Under the pieces are notes generated by a model that worked only from the letters and a program-made list of their open reading frames with translations, was not told where the DNA came from and made no database searches. DNA of 36,159 nt, taken from the NCBI GenBank assembly GCA_020029475.1, contig JAIBJG010000009.1:1-36159 (forward strand). Direction: 5' to 3'. This document shows, piece after piece, positions 22,931-29,614 of this stretch. This DNA is from Methanobacteriota archaeon (lineage in GTDB: Archaea > Thermoplasmatota > Thermoplasmata > RBG-16-68-12). Position 1 is the stretch's first letter. Each line of letters opens with the position of its first letter. The position numbers and the translations under genes are program-made.

Positions 22931-24028
22931 CTATGCCGCGAGGGCTCCGTCCTTGACGACCGGCTTGCCGTTCACGGTGACCGTCGCTCCCGTCAGGGAG
23001 GACCCAAGGAAGAAGTCCGAGTTGTTCTTCCCGCCGACCTCGTCGTTGTTCCCCACGGCGACGTACACGTTCCCCGCCGCGATCACGTCCTGGAGGAATC
23101 CCTGGCGGCCCCGGGGGTTCACGCCGATGTCGAGGTACGCGAGGCGCTCCCGCCCCGGCTCCCCCTTCGCGCCGTCCCAGTCCCTCTGGATCAGGTCCGC
23201 GTTCTCCGTGGCGCTCCACTTGGCGAGCTTCCCGTTGTCGAACGCGAGGGAGATCCCTCGGATCCAGCGGCCGAGGTACGCGATGGGGCGGTCGAACACG
23301 ATCGTGCCCTGCGCGCTCGTCTCGTCGGGGATCACGTACACCTCCCCCGCGGGGATGTTCGCGACGTTCTCGCCCTTGTCCAGATCCTCCTCGGACACGA
23401 CGCCGTCCTCGATCCCCGCCCCTCGGCCCACGAGGTCGCAGGAGAACCGGGTCCCGTTCGGCGCCGAGATCTCCAGTCGGCCCTTCTTCGAGAGCGCGGA
23501 CTGCACCTTCCGCCCCGCCCTCAGAATCTCGGAGAGGTCCACGGAGCTCGCATCAAGGAGCATTGCCCGCCAGGCGTCGAGGTCGAATCCGTACGAGTCC
23601 GCGCGCTGCTGCGTCGCGTAGCCCAAGGCGATCCGCGCGCCCCGGAGGCGGTTCTTCTTCGCCCGCTTGTACCAGTCGCTGTTGTATCCGGTGAACGCGC
23701 CCCACTTTTCCGAGCCTACCTCGCGGATCTTCGAGATGTCTGCAGGTCCGGGGACGAACACGTACGCGTCCGCCTCGTCAATCGCCTTCCACTCGTGGCT
23801 CCCGACGCGCCCGAGCTTGGACTTCGGGAGGGTCGTGACCGACCGCCACGCGGTCGGCTCGTCCTCGAACAGGAGCATCGGGTGCGCGCCCGCGGCCCGG
23901 AGCTGGTACACGAACTCCGCGGCGATCGGGAGGCCGTGGTTCCAGCACTCGATGATCACGTTCTCCTTCGGCTTCACCTTCAAGGTCTTCTTGATCACGT
24001 TCTTCGCGAGGGACTCGTACTCGGACAT
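22931..24028 (-). CDS. M29 aminopeptidase-like protein with substituted metal ligands
   Basis: This 365-residue protein resembles the M29 (AmpS/AmpT) metallopeptidases, with an N-terminal MSEYESLAKNVIKKTLKVKP and the GENVANIPAGEVYVIPD region, which keeps the first metal-ligand glutamate (E229). The other expected ligands look changed. The usual 'iaElgiGtNp' reads LAYLDIGVNP (Glu to Tyr298). 'GtvHiA.G' reads GNVYVAVGNND (His to Tyr322). 'GG.N.S..H.D' reads GGKNNSDFFLGSS, with Phe and Gly at the His and Asp places. If this reading is right it cannot hold two metals in the usual way, so it may be a binding or regulatory protein. ATG 24028 follows CTTAAG at 24065-24070; the open frame upstream is antisense to a small gene. 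Confidence 0.75.
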   Translation of the reverse strand: MSEYESLAKNVIKKTLKVKPKENVIIECWNHGLPIAAEFVYQLRAAGAHPMLLFEDEPTAWRSVTTLPKSKLGRVGSHEWKAIDEADAYVFVPGPADISKIREVGSEKWGAFTGYNSDWYKRAKKNRLRGARIALGYATQQRADSYGFDLDAWRAMLLDASSVDLSEILRAGRKVQSALSKKGRLEISAPNGTRFSCDLVGRGAGIEDGVVSEEDLDKGENVANIPAGEVYVIPDETSAQGTIVFDRPIAYLGRWIRGISLAFDNGKLAKWSATENADLIQRDWDGAKGEPGRERLAYLDIGVNPRGRQGFLQDVIAAGNVYVAVGNNDEVGGKNNSDFFLGSSLTGATVTVNGKPVVKDGALAA

Positions 24029-24064
24029 GCTCCCCACCGGCCCCGCAGGGAGGCCGCGGCGGCG

Positions 24065-24070
24065 CTTAAG
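24065..24070 (-). promoter_or_regulatory. TATA-like element of the M29-like gene
   Basis: CTTAAG is centred 39 bases before ATG 24028, leaving a leader of about 15 bases. Confidence 0.35.
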
Positions 24071-24104
24071 GGTATGCGGGTCGCGGAATAATTCCCGCCA
24101 CGAA

Positions 24105-24115
24105 CCATAAATATC
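24105..24115 (+). promoter_or_regulatory. TATA box of the 70-residue protein
   Basis: CATAAATATCC is a good archaeal TATA box about 36 bases before ATG 24146. It supports this small gene being expressed. Confidence 0.55.
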
Positions 24116-24145
24116 CGGAGGAGGTTCCGCGTCGCCGGTGGTTCG

Positions 24146-24358
24146 ATGACCCGCCAGCTCGAAGACACGATCGACTCCCTCGAGACGAACGACGCCCTCC
24201 GCGTGCTCGATGCCGTGGACGGCACCCTCGACGCGCTGCGGCAGGACGCCTTGAGCCTCGGGGAGACGCCGGAGATCAAGGAGCTCGTCCGCCGGATCGA
24301 CACGTACAAGGGCCATCTCGACCGGCAGCGGTCCGTCCTGCTCGCGCCCTCCGCGTAG
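24146..24358 (+). CDS. Small helical hypothetical protein
   Basis: This 70-residue acidic protein (MTRQLEDTIDSLETNDALRV...) is predicted to be almost all helix, with heptad-like leucine/valine spacing (DTIDSLETNDALRVLDAV, IKELVRRIDTYKGHLDRQ) typical of a short coiled coil. There is no membrane segment, cysteine or recognisable motif. Support that it is real comes from a well-placed TATA box and codon use like the neighbours. It is divergent from the M29-like gene, 117 bases between starts. I do not recognise a family and propose no function. Confidence 0.6.
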   Translation: MTRQLEDTIDSLETNDALRVLDAVDGTLDALRQDALSLGETPEIKELVRRIDTYKGHLDRQRSVLLAPSA

Positions 24359-24392
24359 GCGCCCGACTCCCGAGTTCTGTCCCAAGGTACGG

Positions 24393-24407
24393 AACCCACT
24401 CTGGGTT
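24393..24407. terminator. Hairpin between convergent small genes
   Basis: AACCCA and TGGGTT are perfect 6-base arms around CTC. It lies between the stop at 24358 (plus) and the stop at 24465 (minus). A second small stem, GCGGG / CCCGC, follows at 24421-24435. A role in termination is plausible; neither stem has a long T tract. Confidence 0.3.
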
Positions 24408-24464
24408 GGTCTTAGAAAAGGCGGGTGAGGCCCGCACGAACGGCTACGGCCGCGAAACGCCCAT

Positions 24465-24764
24465 CTACATCTTCTGGGGCGTGAGTTCCAGAATCTCGAT
24501 GCTGTCCCCTGCCGCGATGCTGGGGCAGCCCTTGGCCATAGCAATAGCGGACCTGAGGTCCGCCGCCTGGACAATACAGTATCCGGTTGCCTTGCTGGCG
24601 AACGTTGCGCCAAGTGTTTTTCGGTCGCCCAGTGGGGCGCCGGCGTCGACCAGGTTTTTCCCGAGCGTACCGAACCAAGCCATCCAGGCGGCCATGACCT
24701 TCTTGCCTTCTGCCTCGTTCGCTGGCATTTTGCCGCCGACAGTCAGGTACAGGAATTTCTTCAT
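24465..24764 (-). CDS. YCII-related domain protein
   Basis: This 99-residue protein starts MKKFLYLTVGGKMP and has the YCII/DGPF-type dimeric ferredoxin-like fold: KKVMAAWMAWFGTLGKNLVDAGAPLGD, then GYCIVQAADLRSAIAMAKGCP and DSIEILELTP. YCII proteins are small enzymes or sensors; some act on halogenated or oxidised compounds, but none can be assigned here. ATG 24764 is preferred over an upstream start at 24845, which lies beyond the TATATAA box at 24822-24828. Base and codon use are clearly less GC-rich than in its neighbours (for example ATA, TTT and CAA runs around 24540-24640), suggesting recent transfer. Confidence 0.78.
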   Translation of the reverse strand: MKKFLYLTVGGKMPANEAEGKKVMAAWMAWFGTLGKNLVDAGAPLGDRKTLGATFASKATGYCIVQAADLRSAIAMAKGCPSIAAGDSIEILELTPQKM

Positions 24765-24820
24765 TTCAGGGTCTTCCAGTTGAGTCCCATCCAAGGGACA
24801 GGCTGGACAAAGTATCACCA

Positions 24821-24829
24821 CTATATAAG
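24821..24829. promoter_or_regulatory. TATA box between YCII and the GcvH-TusA fusion
   Basis: CTATATAAG is near-symmetric. On the minus strand it sits about 60 bases before the YCII start. On the plus strand it could drive the fusion gene with a start near 24850. A second, weaker plus-strand candidate is AACTAAGTAAC at 24899-24909. Confidence 0.5.
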
Positions 24830-24838
24830 CGGGCGAGG

Positions 24839-25603
24839 GTGACAACCCGGGAGTGCGCTACTGAATCACGCGATTGGGGGACAGAACCGGACTCCCGCAA
24901 ACTAAGTAACCCGCCCCGGTTTCATTCCGCGGGAAGGACCACGAAGATCGCGGAGTGCGAGTTCCCGGACGACCTCCTGTACGACCCGGGGGGCCTGACG
25001 TGGGCCCGCGAGGAGGACGGCGAGGTCGTCGTCGGGATCACGGCGATCCAGGCCGCGGTGGCGGGCAAGCTCACGTCCGTGACCGCGAGGCCCGTGGGCG
25101 GGGAGTACGCGCGAGGCCGCGTGATCGGGACGCTGGAGAGTGGGAAGTACTTCGGTACGGTGAAGACCCCCGTGGCGGGGATCCTCGTCGCGGTGAACGA
25201 GGCTGTCCTCCGGAGGTCGAAGCTCCTGTCCGAGTCCCCGTATCGGGAGGGATGGTTCGCCCGAGTCCGGCCCGCGCAGTGGACCGAGGACCGGGAGCCC
25301 CTGCTCCCCATCCAGGCGGCGAACGGGGGCCTCGCATCCCTGATCGAGACCCTTCATGTCCGATGCTTCGCGGCGTTCCCCGACTACGAGATGTACGAGA
25401 TCGGGACGGAGTGCGCCGCCGTCCTCGTGAAGCTCAACGAACTCCTGTCAAGGATGGAGGTCGGCGAGGTCGTCCACATCGTCTCGGATGACTGGACCGC
25501 GCCAATCGAGATGGACCGCTGGTCCACAGAGACCGGACATCCCGTCGCGGACGCCCGCAAGGAGGGGAACCTGTACCACTTCCTCGTGCGGAAGGTCCGC
25601 TGA
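24839..25603 (+). CDS. GcvH-TusA-like fusion: lipoyl-carrier domain plus sulfur-carrier domain
   Basis: This frame encodes up to 254 residues. About 40-150 is a glycine-cleavage H-protein-like lipoyl domain: CEFPDDLLYDPGGLTWAREEDGEVVVGIT (in part) and the lipoyl-lysine loop GTLESGKYFGTVKTPVAG, with the Glu-Ser-x-Lys of the family, then NEAVLRRSKLLSESPYREGW. About 185-254 resembles TusA: IGTECAAVLVKLNELLSRM, GEVVHIVSDD, TGHPVADARKEGNLYHFLVRK. The TusA active cysteine is kept, though CPxP reads CAAV. TusA passes persulfide sulfur and H-like proteins carry lipoate, so a joined carrier is plausible. There is no ATG, GTG or TTG in frame between the GTG at 24839 and the conserved domain; ACG 24941 is the best-placed codon. 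Start uncertain. Rhodanese genes lie just downstream. Confidence 0.8.
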   Translation: MTTRECATESRDWGTEPDSRKLSNPPRFHSAGRTTKIAECEFPDDLLYDPGGLTWAREEDGEVVVGITAIQAAVAGKLTSVTARPVGGEYARGRVIGTLESGKYFGTVKTPVAGILVAVNEAVLRRSKLLSESPYREGWFARVRPAQWTEDREPLLPIQAANGGLASLIETLHVRCFAAFPDYEMYEIGTECAAVLVKLNELLSRMEVGEVVHIVSDDWTAPIEMDRWSTETGHPVADARKEGNLYHFLVRKVR

Positions 25604-25618
25604 CCTCGCGGGGCCGAC

Positions 25619-25760
25619 CTACTTCTCAATCGGGGTCCGCACGAGGTTCCCCCACTCCGTCCACGAGCCGTCGTAGGTCCGCACGTCCGGGTAGCCGAGG
25701 AGGTACCTCAGGACGAGCCACGCGTGGGACAGTCGCCCACCGATGCGGCGGTACGTGATT
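25619..25760 (-). pseudogene. C-terminal remnant of a rhodanese gene
   Basis: Translated on the minus strand this gives about 47 residues, [21 protein letters not shown] and then [20 protein letters not shown], ending TPIEK and TAG. It aligns without gaps to the last 48 residues of the intact rhodanese at 26256-27107 (IAYCRIGERSSHSWFALKYLL and on). The catalytic Cys is Arg. Homology ends at about 25760, 15 bases from the hicA stop; the rest of the gene is gone. Too short to be functional. It could be what is left of a tandem copy or of an acquired homologue. Confidence 0.85.
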
Positions 25761-25775
25761 GGGCCCCGATTTCGA

Positions 25776-26000
25776 TCACACAGACGCGAGGAATTCGTCC
25801 TCGTCCACCTGCGCGTCTCGGATGATTTTCCGAAGGAGACCCCTTCCGATGTCCTCGCCGGGATGGATGGGAACGACGGTCGTCCGGCCGTCGGGATGCT
25901 CCATGAAGAGATGGCTCCCTTTCTGTCTCACGGGTCGAAACCCGAGCGCCTCAAGGGCCCGCATCACCTTACGGGCGGGCACGGGTGAGAGCCGCGGCAA
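25776..26000 (-). CDS. hicA: HicA-type mRNA interferase toxin
   Basis: This 74-residue protein has the HicA double-stranded-RNA-binding-like fold: [20 protein letters not shown], then [15 protein letters not shown] with the catalytic histidine in GSH, and [23 protein letters not shown]. HicA toxins cleave mRNA until bound by HicB. The start is TTG at 26000, three bases after the hicB stop; the conserved N-terminus leaves little room for another start. It is downstream of hicB, the reverse of the commonest hicAB order but known. No transposase or integrase is next to it. Confidence 0.85.
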   Translation of the reverse strand: MPRLSPVPARKVMRALEALGFRPVRQKGSHLFMEHPDGRTTVVPIHPGEDIGRGLLRKIIRDAQVDEDEFLASV

Positions 26001-26003
26001 GGA

Positions 26004-26216
26004 TCAGACCTCGACGGTCTGAACGCCGACGAACGTGATGCCCTTCGGCACCGACCTGCGCGGGCCGATGTAGGCCTCGATGGCCTCGTGAATCCGCTCC
26101 CGTAGCTGGTCGAGGGACTTGGCCTGCGTGTGGCACCCCGGGAGTTCTGCAACGGTCCCGACATACCATCCGTCCTCGTCGCGCTCGACGATTACGTGGA
26201 AGGCCCGTTTCGCCAT
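26004..26216 (-). CDS. hicB: HicB-type antitoxin
   Basis: This 70-residue protein matches the HicB partial RNase H-like antitoxin domain: FHVIVERDEDGWYVGTVAELPGCHTQAKSLDQLRERIHEAIEAYIG (in part: DGWYVG, LPGCHTQAKSLDQL). It lacks the C-terminal ribbon-helix-helix or HTH DNA-binding domain seen in longer HicB proteins, so it may neutralise HicA without strong autoregulation. A TATA-like AACCTTAATA on the minus strand (26241-26250) is centred about 29 bases before ATG 26216, giving the pair its own leaderless promoter. Confidence 0.85.
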   Translation of the reverse strand: MAKRAFHVIVERDEDGWYVGTVAELPGCHTQAKSLDQLRERIHEAIEAYIGPRRSVPKGITFVGVQTVEV

Positions 26217-26240
26217 CGATTTCGGAAGGAGACCGCGTGG

Positions 26241-26250
26241 TATTAAGGTT
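26241..26250 (-). promoter_or_regulatory. TATA box of hicBA
   Basis: On the minus strand this reads AACCTTAATA. It lies in the 39-base gap between the rhodanese stop and hicB and is spaced for a leaderless hicB. Confidence 0.5.
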
Positions 26251-26255
26251 TGACG

Positions 26256-27107
26256 CTACGCCTTCTCGATCGGCGTGCGGACGAGGTTCCCCCACTCCGT
26301 CCAAGAGCCGTCGTAGTTCTTCACGTCCGGGTAGCCGAGGAGGTACTTCAGGGCGAACCAGGAGTGGCTGGACCGCTCTCCGATCCGGCAGTACGCGATG
26401 ACCTCCTTGTCCGGCGTGACGCCCTTCCCCTCGTACAGCTTCCGCAGCTCGTCCGCGGACTTGAACGTCCCGTCCGCGTCGTTCACGGCTTGGCCCCACG
26501 GGATGTTCTTCGCGCCCGGGATGTGCCCGCCCCGCTGCGCGTGCTCCGTCGGGTACTCCGGGGGCGCGAGAATCTCGCCGCTGAACTCCTTCGGGCCCCG
26601 CACGTCGACGAGGACCTTGTCCTTCATACGGATCGCCTCCCGGACGTAGTCCAGGTAGACGCGGATCGAATCGTCCGGCTCCTTCGCGTGGAACGTCACG
26701 TGCGCGTACGAGGGGACGTCCTTCGTCACGGGCAACTCCTCGAGGAGCCACTTCTTCCTCCCGCCGTTCATCAGGACGACGTCCTCGACGCCGTAGTACT
26801 TGAGGACCCAGAACGCGAACGCCGCGAACCAGTTGTTGAAGTCCCCGTACAGGACGATCTTCATGTCCTCCGTGACGCCGAGACGACCGAGGAGGTGCTC
26901 GAGAAGCGTCTTCGAGACGATGTCCCGGGTCACGGGGTCGTTGATGTCCTTTCGCCAGTCGATCAGGCCCGCGGTCGGGATGTGCCCGAGGTGGTAGTTC
27001 GAGGTCGGGTCGTAGTCCACCTCGACGATCCGGACCTTCGAATCGCCGATGAACCCCTTCACCCACGCCGTGTCCACGAGGACCTCCGGATGCGCGTAGT
27101 TCGCCAT
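26256..27107 (-). CDS. Thiosulfate sulfurtransferase (two-domain rhodanese)
   Basis: This 283-residue protein has two rhodanese domains. The N-terminal one (VDTAWVKGFIG, HLGHIPTAGLIDWRKDIN, VVLMNGGRKKWLLEELPV) is non-catalytic. The C-terminal one (VLVDVRGPKEFSG, RGGHIPGAKNIPW) carries the active loop AYCRIGERSSHSWF, with the catalytic cysteine and the CRIGERS form typical of thiosulfate-preferring enzymes like mycobacterial CysA2. It moves sulfane sulfur from thiosulfate to an acceptor such as cyanide or a thiol carrier. It has a strong Shine-Dalgarno (GGAGGAG, 27114-27120) and a TATA box (27145-27150). Its neighbours, a TusA-domain fusion and a rhodanese remnant, suggest a sulfur-transfer locus. 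Confidence 0.92.
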   Translation of the reverse strand: MANYAHPEVLVDTAWVKGFIGDSKVRIVEVDYDPTSNYHLGHIPTAGLIDWRKDINDPVTRDIVSKTLLEHLLGRLGVTEDMKIVLYGDFNNWFAAFAFWVLKYYGVEDVVLMNGGRKKWLLEELPVTKDVPSYAHVTFHAKEPDDSIRVYLDYVREAIRMKDKVLVDVRGPKEFSGEILAPPEYPTEHAQRGGHIPGAKNIPWGQAVNDADGTFKSADELRKLYEGKGVTPDKEVIAYCRIGERSSHSWFALKYLLGYPDVKNYDGSWTEWGNLVRTPIEKA

Positions 27108-27113
27108 CGCCTT

Positions 27114-27150
27114 CTCCTCCGAGGATGGCTAAAGGAATAACGGCGTTATA
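27114..27150 (-). promoter_or_regulatory. TATA box and Shine-Dalgarno of the rhodanese gene
   Basis: On the minus strand TATAAC (27145-27150) is followed by GGAGGAG (27114-27120), six bases before ATG 27107. This is a leadered gene with a strong ribosome site. Confidence 0.6.
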
Positions 27151-27217
27151 CCACTTTGGAATTCCGGAAGCAGGCTGTTCGCTGGCCCTGAGGGACGTCT
27201 CTGGTTCGCGCTCGGGA

Positions 27218-27508
27218 TCACTGGAGCTTCGCGATGACCTTCGTCGCCTCGCCCTGCGTCCACGCCTTCAGCGTCGTCGTCCGGGCGTTCCCCGCGCTCC
27301 CGATCTGGAGGGCGAGCTGCATTACGGCCTCGTCGCTCGGCATCTCCCCGACCCCGACGAAGTCGTACTGCCCCATCGTCAGGTACACCTCGAGCCTCCC
27401 GCCGAGCTTCGACGCCATCTCCTTTGCGATGTCGATCCGCTTCGGCGACTCCCTCACGTTCCGTACGCCCTGGTCCGTCCAGTTCCCCAACACGAAATAG
27501 TGCGGCAT
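27218..27508 (-). CDS. GYD-domain protein
   Basis: This 96-residue protein matches the GYD family of small dimeric alpha/beta-barrel-like proteins: MPHYFVLGNWTDQGVRNVRES, then KEMASKLGGRLEVYLTMGQYDFVGVGEMPSDE, with the GxYDxV core, and IGSAGNARTTTLKAWT. No reaction is established for the family. ATG 27508 directly precedes the fold and has a purine-rich ribosome site (GGAGAGGAG). It diverges from the flavoprotein gene at 27598 and lies upstream of the rhodanese on the same strand, 110 bases apart. Confidence 0.85.
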   Translation of the reverse strand: MPHYFVLGNWTDQGVRNVRESPKRIDIAKEMASKLGGRLEVYLTMGQYDFVGVGEMPSDEAVMQLALQIGSAGNARTTTLKAWTQGEATKVIAKLQ

Positions 27509-27554
27509 GGTCTCCTCTCCCCCGGAAGGGGACCCGCGGATGCCCCTGCGGGCG

Positions 27555-27567
27555 GAAAAAGGTATCC
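27555..27567 (+). promoter_or_regulatory. TATA-like element of the GMC flavoprotein gene
   Basis: GAAAAAGGTATCC is centred about 36 bases before GTG 27598. It is the only AT-rich element in the 89-base divergent gap. Confidence 0.4.
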
Positions 27568-27597
27568 CGCCCTCCCCATTCCCCGCCGGAGGCGTCC

Positions 27598-29610
27598 GTG
27601 GAGCTTTCCGGCGCGGAACGGGTGACCCTCCGGCACCTCGCGGACACGATCGTCCCCCGGACGGGGGACGCCGGGGAGCCCCTCGCCGGGTCCGCGAGCG
27701 ACCTCGGTGTGGACGCCCTCGCGGCCCGGGCAATCCTGGAGTACCAGCCGCCGGACGTTCAGCGGCAGTTCCGTCAGCTCCTGCGGGCGGTGGAGAGCCC
27801 CGTCCTCAACCTCCTGCTCACGGGCCGCCCCGCGCGGTTCCGGGAGCTGAGCCCCGAGGCGCGGGAAGCGTATGTCCTCGGGTGGGCCCGCAGCCGCCTC
27901 GGGGTGAAGCGGCGGGGGTTCCACGCAATCAAGCGACTCGTCGCGTTCCTCTACTACACCGCCCTCACGGACGACGGCCGGAACCGGAACTGGCCCGCCC
28001 TCGCGTACCCGGGGCCGGACGACGCGGGGCGGGAGACCCGCCACACGCCGCCCGACCTCGTCCTCGTCCCCATGGCGGTGGACCGGGAGACGACGATCGG
28101 GACGGACCTCGCCGTGATCGGCTCCGGGGCGGGCGGCGCGGTGATCGCCGCGACCGCGGCGAAGGCGGGGCATCGGGTCCTGGTGATCGAGTCGGGCTCC
28201 CTCCAGACGCCGGAGACGTTCACGCAGCGGGAGCTCCCCGCGACGGACTCGATGTTCGAGCGGCACGGGCTGATGACGTCGAGGGACTTCGGGTTCGGCG
28301 TCCTCCAGGGGCGGACCGTGGGCGGCGGGACCGCGATCAACTGGATGACGTGCCTGCGGCCGCCGAAGTTCACGCTTGAGGAATGGGAGCGGGTCCACGG
28401 GATCCCGGGGGTCGCGGGACCCGGGTTCCAGGCCGCGATCGATGAAGTGTGGACCCGCCTCGGGGTGAACACGGAGGAGGCGGTCCTGACCCCCACGAGC
28501 GAGGCCCTCCGGAGAGGGTGCGAGGCGCTCGGGTACACCCTCGGCGTGGACTTCCACGTCACCCCGAAGAACGCGAAGGGGTGCGGGAACCGCTGCGACT
28601 ACTGCAGCTTCGGGTGCGTGTACTCCGCGCGGCAGTCCACCCTCGTCACGTACCTCCCGGATGCCCAGCGCGCCGGCGCGAAGTTCCTGTTCGACACGGA
28701 AGCCCGCGCCCTCCTGTTGAAGGAGGGGGCCGTGGCGGGCCTAGAGGCCGTCCACCGGAGGGACGGGAAGGAGATCCCTGTGAAGGTGAAGGCCCGCGCA
28801 GTCGTCCTCGCGGCCGGCGCGATTCACACCCCCGCGATCCTCCTCCGCTCGGGGATCCGGGACCCCGGCGTCGGGCACGGGATCCGGTTCGACCCTACGA
28901 CCGCCGTCGGTGGGGTGTACGACCGCCCGATCCGGATGTGGGCGGGGGTCCCGCAGACGATCCACGTCGACCGCTGGCTCCCGATGAACGGGAACCACGG
29001 GTTCTGGCTCGAGACCGTCCCCGCGCACCCGGGGCTCACGGCCCTCGGGTTCCCGTGGCGGGGAGGGCGGGCCCACAAGGAGGTGATGCGGGAGTATCCG
29101 CGGATCGCCGCGAACATCATCCTCGTCCGGGACCGGAGCGCGGGGCGGGTGACAATCGACCGTCAGGGCCATCCCGTGATCACCTATCGGATGTCCCGCG
29201 GGGACCGGGGCACGATGATGCGGGGGATCGTGGAGTCCGCAAGGATTCACATCGCCGCGGGGGCGAGAGGGGTGTGGAGCCTCCACACGGAGTCCTGCGA
29301 GATCCCGCTCCGGGAGGGGCGGATCGCCCCGGCCGAACTCGACGGGTTCGCGGACCGGGTCGCCCGCCTCGGGATCCGGCCGAACGCGCTCGCCCTGTTC
29401 ACCGCCCACGCGATGGGGAGCGTCCCGATGGGCGCGTCCGAACGGCGGCCGACGAAGCCGACGGGGGAGCTCCGCGGGGTCCGGAACCTGTTCATCGGGG
29501 ACGGGAGCGCCCTTCCGAGCGCGGTCGGCGTGAACCCGATGATCACGATCATGGCGATGGCCCGCCGGACCGCGGACTTCGTCGTGCAGGCCCTCCGCCT
29601 CGAGTACTGA
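27598..29610 (+). CDS. GMC-family FAD oxidoreductase, long-chain-alcohol-oxidase-like
   Basis: This 670-residue flavoprotein should oxidise a primary or sugar alcohol with FAD. About 1-125 is a helical gluconate-dehydrogenase-subunit-3-like region. The FAD-binding Rossmann fold starts at 170 (DLAVIGSGAGGAVIAA, with Gly175, Gly177 and Gly180; the acidic residue is in VLVIESG). GRTVGGGTAINWMT is the GMC FAD motif. A cysteine cluster, KGCGNRCDYCSFGC, resembles plant/yeast long-chain fatty alcohol oxidases. AVVLAAGAIHTPAILLRSG is the second GMC signature. The active-site His is in FTAHAMGSVPMG, with the paired Asn in GVNPMITIMAMA. The start is GTG 27598; the frame open upstream is antisense to the GYD gene. 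Ends convergent with the Gfo/Idh gene, four bases apart. Substrate unknown. Confidence 0.88.
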   Translation: MELSGAERVTLRHLADTIVPRTGDAGEPLAGSASDLGVDALAARAILEYQPPDVQRQFRQLLRAVESPVLNLLLTGRPARFRELSPEAREAYVLGWARSRLGVKRRGFHAIKRLVAFLYYTALTDDGRNRNWPALAYPGPDDAGRETRHTPPDLVLVPMAVDRETTIGTDLAVIGSGAGGAVIAATAAKAGHRVLVIESGSLQTPETFTQRELPATDSMFERHGLMTSRDFGFGVLQGRTVGGGTAINWMTCLRPPKFTLEEWERVHGIPGVAGPGFQAAIDEVWTRLGVNTEEAVLTPTSEALRRGCEALGYTLGVDFHVTPKNAKGCGNRCDYCSFGCVYSARQSTLVTYLPDAQRAGAKFLFDTEARALLLKEGAVAGLEAVHRRDGKEIPVKVKARAVVLAAGAIHTPAILLRSGIRDPGVGHGIRFDPTTAVGGVYDRPIRMWAGVPQTIHVDRWLPMNGNHGFWLETVPAHPGLTALGFPWRGGRAHKEVMREYPRIAANIILVRDRSAGRVTIDRQGHPVITYRMSRGDRGTMMRGIVESARIHIAAGARGVWSLHTESCEIPLREGRIAPAELDGFADRVARLGIRPNALALFTAHAMGSVPMGASERRPTKPTGELRGVRNLFIGDGSALPSAVGVNPMITIMAMARRTADFVVQALRLEY

Positions 29611-29614
29611 GGGG

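Noticed and set aside
24359-24464. tRNA or structured RNA in the hairpin-rich gap
   Set aside because: The two small stems do not form a cloverleaf and there is no T-loop consensus; a terminator role is simpler.
25619-26255. hicBA as cargo of an insertion sequence or integrated element
   Set aside because: There is no transposase, integrase or inverted terminal repeat, and the rhodanese copies are too diverged for a target-site duplication.
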